In this document: positions 58,815 through 64,000 of the stretch, one piece after another
Layout: each line of letters starts with the position of its first letter
Numbering within the stretch: position 1 is the stretch's first letter
Source: Terriglobia bacterium
Lineage (GTDB): Bacteria; Acidobacteriota; Terriglobia; JAIQFV01
Assembly (NCBI GenBank): GCA_020073085.1
Contig: JAIQFV010000001.1
Location: forward strand, 434,001 to 498,000
DNA length: 64,000 nt
Direction: 5' to 3'
The notes under the pieces: generated by a model
Told to the model about the DNA's origin: nothing
What the model saw: the letters and a program-made list of their open reading frames with translations, nothing else
Database searches by the model: none
Position numbers and translations under genes: made by a program

Positions 58815-59750
58815 ATGAACCCGATCATCATTCACGAAGTCGGTCTACGCGACGGACTCCAAGTGGAAAAACAGATCGTTCCCACGGAAGAGAAGATCAA
58901 ATGGAGTGAAGGCCTCATCGAATCGGGGGTCGATATCCTTCAACTCGGGTCATTTGTTCATCCCGAGAAAGTCCCTCAAATGGCCGACACCGACAAGCTT
59001 TTCACCCACTTCAGCCAGCCCGGCAAGAGATCGCGGGCCGTTATTCTTTCGGGGCTCGTCTTGAATGAGAAAGGCCTCGATCGCGGGTTGGCCTGCGGGG
59101 TCGAGCAGTTCTGTATGGGAGTCTCTGCGAGCGACACGCACAGCAGGAAGAACACCGGGATGGGGACAGATGAGGCGGTCCCACGCATCATTGCCATGGG
59201 CAGGAAAGCCATCGAACAGAGGAAGCTCGTCCAGGTGTCGGTTCAGTCAGCTTTTGGATGTGGCTATGAAGGGATCGTCCCTGAAGAGAGAGTCCTCAAC
59301 ATCGTCAAACAGTTTCTAGATGCGGGCCTGAGGACGATCAGCCTGGCGGACACGGCGGGCCATGCCAATCCCCTGCAGGTGGAACGACTCTTTGGCGCGA
59401 TTCGTACCCTCGATCCCGCGATTGATTGCGCGTGTCACTTTCATGATACCTACGGACTGGCGATGGCCAACTGTTATGCCGCTTTGAAAGCCGGCGTGAA
59501 GTACTTTGAATCGGCCGTGGCTGGACTGGGTGGCTGCCCTTTCACCGCGGTTGCCGGAGGCAACGTATGCACCGAGGACCTGGTTCATTTATTCCATTTG
59601 TTAGGACTCCGTCAGGATGTCCATTTGGACCGCCTCATTGAAACGGCCAAACGAGTCAGCCAATTCTTCAAACGAGATCTTCCCGGGACGATTTATAAGA
59701 CAGGGGCCATTCCTGCTTGTAAGCCTGAGGAACTGGCCACGACAAGGTAA
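58815..59750 (+). CDS. Hydroxymethylglutaryl-CoA-lyase-family protein
   Basis: This is a 311-residue DRE-TIM metallolyase that cleaves a 3-hydroxyacyl-CoA to acetyl-CoA plus an oxo acid. IHEVGLRDGLQVEK has the metal-binding Asp and catalytic Arg. LGSFVHPEKVPQMAD follows. HFHDTYGLAMAN gives metal His ligands, and SAVAGLGGCPFTAVAGGNV holds the active-site Cys loop of HMG-CoA lyases. CAGGA lies seven bases before the ATG. The next gene is a CoA-transferase that could supply the CoA ester. True HMG-CoA or a relative such as citramalyl-CoA could be the substrate. Confidence 0.88.
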   Translation: MNPIIIHEVGLRDGLQVEKQIVPTEEKIKWSEGLIESGVDILQLGSFVHPEKVPQMADTDKLFTHFSQPGKRSRAVILSGLVLNEKGLDRGLACGVEQFCMGVSASDTHSRKNTGMGTDEAVPRIIAMGRKAIEQRKLVQVSVQSAFGCGYEGIVPEERVLNIVKQFLDAGLRTISLADTAGHANPLQVERLFGAIRTLDPAIDCACHFHDTYGLAMANCYAALKAGVKYFESAVAGLGGCPFTAVAGGNVCTEDLVHLFHLLGLRQDVHLDRLIETAKRVSQFFKRDLPGTIYKTGAIPACKPEELATTR

Positions 59751-59781
59751 ATTCAGTTCGGTCCTTGATGACCATGCTACC

Positions 59782-59912
59782 GAAGTCAGAAGTCGGAGGT
59801 CAGATGTCAGAAATCAGAAGGAGGGCATGTGCTTTGCGCCCAGATCTTCAAACGGCGGAATCAGGAATTGAATTCCGACATCCGACTTCTGACTTCTGAA
59901 TTCAATATCCAG
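59782..59912. repeat. Inverted pair of degenerate GTCAGAA/TTCTGAC arrays
   Basis: The left arm (59782-59820) has units such as AAGTCAG, AAGTCGG and AGGTCAG; the right arm (59866-59912) has the complement (TCCGACTTCTGACTTCTG). About 45 bases lie between. It is immediately upstream of the CoA-transferase gene. Confidence 0.65.
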
Positions 59913-59992
59913 AAGGAAAGCCATTCGACTAAGCCAGAGGCCACAACAATTTCACGTCTCCTTAGATTGATTTACACACGGAGTCTGCAATC

Positions 59993-61186
59993 ATGAAGCT
60001 TTTGTCCGGCGTACGGGTCCTGGATATGACCAATGTTCTTGCGGGACCTTTTGCAACCATGCATCTCGCTCTGCTGGGGGCCGAGGTCATCAAGATCGAA
60101 AACCCGGTGGGCGGCGATCTGGCGCGGAAACTGGGTAATGTCCCCAAACTCAACCAGCAGTTGATGGGAACCAGTTTCCTTGCTCAGAATGCCAACAAGA
60201 AATCGCTCACCTTGAACCTCAAGGGAGACAAGGCGAAGGAGATTTTCAGGAAGTTGGCAGGGACGGCGGATGTCCTGGTCGAAAATTTCAGACCCGGGGT
60301 CATGGATCGCCTAGGCCTTTCTTATGACAGCTTGCGGACACTTAATCCAAGGTTGATTTACTGTGCCATTTCGGGATTCGGTCAAACCGGCCCGGATGCC
60401 TCTAAACCCGCTTATGATCAGATCATTCAAGGGCTGAGCGGGGTTATGGCGATCAATGGGGACGAGCGTTCGAACCCCTTGAGGTGCGGGTTTCCGGTGT
60501 GTGACACGGTCGGCGGCCTCAACGCGGCGTTCGCGATCATGGCCGCGCTCTACCACCGGGAACGGACTGACGAAGGCCAGTTCATCGATGTGGCGTTGCT
60601 CGACTCCATCATGCCGCTGATGGGATGGGTTGCTGCCAATCTCTTGATCGGAAACCAGCATCCAGCCCTTCTGGGAAATGACAATTTTACTGCGGCGCCG
60701 TCGGGCACGTTTGTGACCGGAGATGGTTACATCAACATTGCCGCCAATCAACAGGACCAATGGGAGGCCCTCACCGAAGTCCTTGGCGTTCCCGAGTTGA
60801 AAACGGATCCCCGCTTTCAGGAACGCGACACGCGCAAGAAGAATCGCAAGGAGCTGACCCCGCTCGTCGAAGCCAAATTGAAGAGTCAAAGCACCCGTCA
60901 CTGGGTGGAAGAGCTGAACAAGCGGGGAGTTCCTTCGGGGGAGATCCTGAGTCTGGAAGCTTCACTCAACGCCCCCCAAATCAAGCACCGGCAGACGATC
61001 AAGAGTATTAAAGACGAGCACCTCGGAGAGCTTAAGCTCTTCAACTTGACGGCAAAGTTCGAAAGGACGCCGGGAGACATCTGTTGTCCGCCACCTCGGC
61101 TTTCAGCAAACACTGAGGAAATACTCAATCGATTGGGATACAGTCAGGAGGAAATTAAAGCGTTTAGGGAAGAGCAAATCATTTAG
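59993..61186 (+). CDS. CaiB/BaiF-type (class III) CoA-transferase
   Basis: This enzyme moves CoA between carboxylic acids through a mixed anhydride. It has 397 residues. The family start is LLSGVRVLDMTNVLAGPFAT; LGAEVIKIENPVGGD and NANKKSLTLNLKGDKAKEI follow. The nucleophilic Asp is in GFPVCDTVGGLNAAFAIMAA, and DEGQFIDVALLDS is typical. It lies between a lyase gene and hydro-lyase genes and would activate a dicarboxylic or hydroxy acid for cleavage. Donor and acceptor are not predictable from sequence. Confidence 0.92.
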   Translation: MKLLSGVRVLDMTNVLAGPFATMHLALLGAEVIKIENPVGGDLARKLGNVPKLNQQLMGTSFLAQNANKKSLTLNLKGDKAKEIFRKLAGTADVLVENFRPGVMDRLGLSYDSLRTLNPRLIYCAISGFGQTGPDASKPAYDQIIQGLSGVMAINGDERSNPLRCGFPVCDTVGGLNAAFAIMAALYHRERTDEGQFIDVALLDSIMPLMGWVAANLLIGNQHPALLGNDNFTAAPSGTFVTGDGYINIAANQQDQWEALTEVLGVPELKTDPRFQERDTRKKNRKELTPLVEAKLKSQSTRHWVEELNKRGVPSGEILSLEASLNAPQIKHRQTIKSIKDEHLGELKLFNLTAKFERTPGDICCPPPRLSANTEEILNRLGYSQEEIKAFREEQII

Positions 61187-61196
61187 CATGTGTATA

Positions 61197-61304
61197 AATT
61201 CCAAATCCCAATATCCAGATTCCAAATAAGTTCCAACTTCCAAAATCCAATGAGATTCAGCGCAAGCAAGACTAAGGTTGGCGATTTGGATTCTGGAATT
61301 TGGT
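61197..61304. repeat. Inverted pair of degenerate CCAAATC/GATTTGG arrays
   Basis: The left arm (61197-61250) holds units such as TTCCAAAT, CCCAATAT and CCAGATT; the right arm (61281-61303) reads GATTTGGATTCTGGAATTTGG, its complement. It lies just downstream of the CoA-transferase gene, which therefore has such an element on both sides. Confidence 0.65.
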
Positions 61305-61342
61305 TCTTCTACCTCAGTAGGTCTTAAGGAGAAATTAACATT

Positions 61343-62635
61343 ATGGATATGACAGTCGTTCAAAAAATACTCGCCCACGCCACGGGGCAAGCCTCGGTCA
61401 AAGTCGGGGACGTTGTAGAGCCCGCAGTCGACCTGGCGATGTCGCATGAGAATGGGGCGCTGGTCATCAATCAATTCACCGAAATTTACCAGGGCACGGG
61501 ACTGCCCTCTCGCGTTTGGGATCCATCCAGGATCGCCATTATTCTCGATCATCGTGTGCCGGCTGAGAGTTCCAAGACGGCGACGAACCAAAAGAAGGTG
61601 CGCGAGTTTGTCAAGGCGCAGGGCATCACTAAGTTTCACGACATCCGTGGGGACGAAGGCGGAATATGTCACCAGATCCTTCCCGAAAATGGCTATGTAC
61701 GTCCGGGCGCCGTGGTGGTCGGCACTGACAGCCACACCACCAGCCACGGGGCGCTCGGCGCCTTTGCGTTCGGGGTCGGCGCGACCGAGATGGCCAGCAT
61801 CTGGACACTTGGAACAGTTTTGAACGTCGAGGTCCCGGGAACAATCAAGGTAGTGGTAAACGGAGAATTTTCTCCCTATGTTTCGCCCAAGGATCTCATT
61901 CTCCATCTCATTGGGAAGCTTTCTGCCGAAGGCGCCAACTTCAAAGTCATCGAGTTTCACGGGGAGACGATCCGGAAGATGTCGACTTCCGGGCGGCTCG
62001 TGCTCTGCAATATGTCCGTGGAGGCAGGCGCCACCTCAGGGATTGTCCCGGCCGACGAAGAAACGCAACGATATTTGAGGGAGGAAGCTGGAGTCGGGGA
62101 AGCTCTAGATATGGTTTCGCCCGATCCTGAAGCGGAATACGAGCAGGTCATCGAGATTGATGCATCCCAGCTTGTCGTTACCGTGGCCTGTCCGCACACG
62201 GTTGATAATGTGAAACCGGTTCTCGCGGTGCAGGGTACCGAGGTCCATCAGATTGTTATCGGCTCTTGCACGAACGGCCGCCTCGATGACCTTGCCATTG
62301 CCGCCAAAATCCTCAAAGGTCGAGAAGTGGCGAAGGGCGTGCGTATGTTGATCTTCCCGGCCTCCTGGCGAATTTATAAAGAATCGCTGGCCAGGGGATA
62401 TCTGACCGACTTGATCGATGCCGGCGCAGTAGTGATGAACCCGGGCTGTGGTTGTTGCCTGGGCGTCCATCAGGGCGCGCTGGCCGACGGCGATGTGGCG
62501 CTTTCCACAACCAATCGCAATTTCCAGGGAAGAATGGGGAATCCGAAATCTGAAGTTTATCTCTGCTCTCCTGCCGTTGCTGCGGCGAGCGCCATCACCG
62601 GGGTCATCACTGATCCGGGCAAAGGAGCCAATTGA
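61343..62635 (+). CDS. LeuC/HacA-family hydro-lyase, large subunit
   Basis: This is the [4Fe-4S] subunit of an aconitase-superfamily hydro-lyase. It has 430 residues, the short form found in archaeal-type isopropylmalate isomerases and homoaconitases. Cluster and active-site motifs are VVGTDSHTTSHGALGAFAF, VIGSCTNGRLDDLAIAA and NPGCGCCLGVHQGAL, giving the three cluster Cys residues. AAGGAG is upstream. The small subunit follows after one base. No leuA is near, and the neighbours (lyase, CoA-transferase) suggest citraconate/mesaconate-type or homologous hydration rather than leucine synthesis. Confidence 0.93.
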   Translation: MDMTVVQKILAHATGQASVKVGDVVEPAVDLAMSHENGALVINQFTEIYQGTGLPSRVWDPSRIAIILDHRVPAESSKTATNQKKVREFVKAQGITKFHDIRGDEGGICHQILPENGYVRPGAVVVGTDSHTTSHGALGAFAFGVGATEMASIWTLGTVLNVEVPGTIKVVVNGEFSPYVSPKDLILHLIGKLSAEGANFKVIEFHGETIRKMSTSGRLVLCNMSVEAGATSGIVPADEETQRYLREEAGVGEALDMVSPDPEAEYEQVIEIDASQLVVTVACPHTVDNVKPVLAVQGTEVHQIVIGSCTNGRLDDLAIAAKILKGREVAKGVRMLIFPASWRIYKESLARGYLTDLIDAGAVVMNPGCGCCLGVHQGALADGDVALSTTNRNFQGRMGNPKSEVYLCSPAVAAASAITGVITDPGKGAN

Positions 62636-62636
62636 A

Positions 62637-63173
62637 ATGACGACTCAAATGAAAGCTCAACCCGCCACGATCGTAGGCAGAGTCATCCTCAAACTGGGCA
62701 ATGATATCTCAACCGACGTTATTTATCCCGGTCGCTTCATGGCTACTGTGTTGCCTGCGGAAACCCCGCAATATGCCTTCGCCGACCTTGCGGAATTCAA
62801 CACCCAATTGAAGAAGAAAGCGTTCCCACCCCACAGCATCCTTGTCGGCGGCAACAATTTTGGGTGCGGATCCTCCCGCGAACAGGCTGCCTCGACGCTC
62901 AAAGGGCATGAACTGGTGATTGTCGCGAAAGGCTTTGCGCGGATCTTCTTGCAGAACGCCATCAACCTCGGCCTGAGAACCATCGTGTGTCCGGAACTGG
63001 AAGCTTCGGAAGGGGACGATTTGGAAGTCTCGGAAGGACGAGTGGTGAACCGGACGACCCTGAAGAGCTATCCGACCGTGGCTCTACCGGCGGCCCGCCA
63101 GGCGATTATTAACGCCGGAGGATTGATTCCTTACACGCGAAAGAGATTGTTGGAAAAGGTGGGAAAGAACTGA
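62637..63173 (+). CDS. LeuD/HacB-family hydro-lyase, small subunit
   Basis: This is the swivel-domain subunit that completes the active site of the preceding large subunit. It has 178 residues. ISTDVIYPGRFMAT, VGGNNFGCGSSREQAA and GFARIFLQNAINLGL are the standard motifs. The residues that set specificity lie in the loop after YPGRFMAT (VLPAETPQY). ATG 62637 has AAAGGAG eight bases upstream, overlapping the end of the large-subunit gene, so the two are translated together. Confidence 0.93.
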   Translation: MTTQMKAQPATIVGRVILKLGNDISTDVIYPGRFMATVLPAETPQYAFADLAEFNTQLKKKAFPPHSILVGGNNFGCGSSREQAASTLKGHELVIVAKGFARIFLQNAINLGLRTIVCPELEASEGDDLEVSEGRVVNRTTLKSYPTVALPAARQAIINAGGLIPYTRKRLLEKVGKN

Positions 63174-63228
63174 TCGAGACGAACCGGGCGGTCCTCGCCT
63201 CTATAAGGCCGGATCGCCCTGTTCCTCC

Positions 63229-63459
63229 CTAGCCCCGGCCCCCGTTGTATCTTCGCAACTCTTCCTGATCATAATCACAAATAAGCTTCTCGGGATCCTT
63301 CGCCTCAAAAGCTTCCTGGTTCAGCCAGATCCTGACCCGCCCATTCTCTGATTCACACACGATTTGATCTGCGTGGACGTACTGCCCCGTCAACTGGCCA
63401 AAATCATTAAAAACATATCCCGGAATCAGCGGCTGAATATCCTTAAAGGCAATGATCAT
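63229..63459 (-). CDS. Small hypothetical protein, 76 residues
   Basis: This is a 76-residue acidic, soluble protein beginning MIIAFKDIQPLIPGYVFNDF and ending EELRRYNGGRG, with no known motif. GGGGA lies about 10 bases before the ATG. Its residue pattern looks like real coding sequence rather than a shadow, since no gene lies opposite. The function is unknown. Confidence 0.5.
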   Translation of the reverse strand: MIIAFKDIQPLIPGYVFNDFGQLTGQYVHADQIVCESENGRVRIWLNQEAFEAKDPEKLICDYDQEELRRYNGGRG

Positions 63460-63907
63460 TTCTATTCATTCCCCATTTTCTGTCCACAATAACAATCCGA
63501 TTGCATTTAGGAGTAGCGGGCAGATTCCATTCCTCCGCCGCAAGAAGGGGCCTCAATACTCACGACGCGCCAGCCACAAGGACTGCAAAATCTAAACCAT
63601 CCAAAGAAAAAGTACAACACCGATCCAGTGTTCATGACTGGAAAGGGCGTGGCTGAATCTCAGGCGGAAAGATGATCGGAACTGCGGACTCATCCATTCC
63701 CCTACAGTCCGTAGGCCGCAGGAGATCTCGTGCTCCCTCTCCTTCAGCCGAGGCGAACAATTATGGTAGAATGAAAATGTATTCCCATCGATTTTGTTTG
63801 TTCTCCATAACTGTCACTCAACGGCGTTTCGGTCCACCGAAGGCGAGAGCTCTGGCGGCTGATCTCCGGGGCTCGGCCTGACCAAAATCCACAACGGGAG
63901 GCTACAA
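63460..63907. other. Intergenic region before mscL
   Basis: No convincing gene is seen. TAGAAT (63767-63772) may be a -10 box for mscL, but no good -35 is at the right distance. GGGAGG before 63908 is the mscL ribosome site. Confidence 0.4.
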
Positions 63908-64000
63908 ATGTTGAAAGAATTCAAAGAATTTGCAATGCGCGGCAACGTGCTCGACATGGCTGTGGGCATCATCATTGGGGCGGCCTTTGGCAAGATCATC
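63908..64000 (+). CDS. mscL: Large-conductance mechanosensitive channel (3' end outside window)
   Basis: This is the pressure-relief channel that opens during osmotic downshock. Only the first 31 codons are present: [20 protein letters not shown] continuing [11 protein letters not shown], the conserved amphipathic first helix and the start of the pore-lining first membrane segment. GGGAGG (63896-63901) precedes the ATG. Confidence 0.95.
   Translation, partial: MLKEFKEFAMRGNVLDMAVGIIIGAAFGKII

Noticed and set aside
61343-63173. Large and small hydro-lyase subunits named leuC and leuD for leucine synthesis
   Set aside because: No leuA or other leucine genes are near, and the neighbours are a CoA-transferase and a lyase, so only the family is stated.

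Overview
The window looks like a chromosomal segment of a Gram-negative soil or sediment bacterium of the Acidobacteriota type. This is inferred, because no rRNA or ribosomal marker gene is present. The main clues are a VWFA-related secreted protein of the type expanded in Acidobacteria, two large outer-membrane receptors with an N-terminal carboxypeptidase-regulatory domain, lipid A genes (lpxC, lpxD), and an OmpA-like lipoprotein. No prophage, insertion sequence, CRISPR array, tRNA or rRNA was found.

Layout. 0-6.3 kb: carA (5' end outside the window) and carB, separated by a fatty-acid-hydroxylase-like membrane protein, a hotdog thioesterase and a higBA toxin-antitoxin pair. 6.4-9 kb: a GntR-regulated ABC-2 exporter operon with an operator sitting on its promoter. 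9-15 kb: a zinc-ribbon/YIP1 membrane protein, fbaB facing a phosphofructokinase whose residues predict pyrophosphate use, hemW and a threonine aldolase. 15.4-19.3 kb: a membrane-stress operon (XRE regulator, 24-residue membrane peptide, NfeD-like protein, flotillin, PspA). 19.3-26.5 kb: LOG-family hydrolase, lpxC, glutamate dehydrogenase, OmpA-like lipoprotein, uvrC and a cupin.

27-35 kb: the most unusual region. A fold-type-II PLP enzyme, an aspartate-carbamoyltransferase-like protein, a YgeW-like carbamoyltransferase, a carbamate kinase and a threonine-synthase-like PLP enzyme lie in one direction. Together they suggest a catabolic route in which ureido groups are removed by phosphorolysis and the carbamoyl phosphate is used to make ATP. 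Nucleotide-salvage genes follow (a deoxyribosyltransferase-like protein, a fragment of a DUF84 nucleotidase, thymidine kinase). Several gene remnants mark this stretch as partly decayed.

35-48 kb: lpxD, the VWFA protein, a SpoIIE-type phosphatase, a GNAT acetyltransferase, then a minus-strand operon for reductive pyrimidine breakdown (class III aminotransferase, aldehyde dehydrogenase, a small membrane protein, PreT, PreA). The ring-opening and decarbamoylating enzymes of that pathway are not in the window. A protein with two fused family-2 glycosyltransferase domains follows. 48.6-56.3 kb: two paralogous outer-membrane receptors with nearly identical terminators. 57.6-63.2 kb: a five-gene set (isocitrate/isopropylmalate-type dehydrogenase, HMG-CoA-lyase-type lyase, CaiB/BaiF CoA-transferase, LeuCD/HacAB-type hydro-lyase) that looks like a branched or hydroxylated dicarboxylic acid pathway. 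The window ends inside mscL.

Short degenerate repeats with a 7-8 base period, arranged as inverted arms, recur in at least five places. Two copies of a GTAGGGG-type palindrome are also present. One repeat runs into the end of carB and encodes its last residues.
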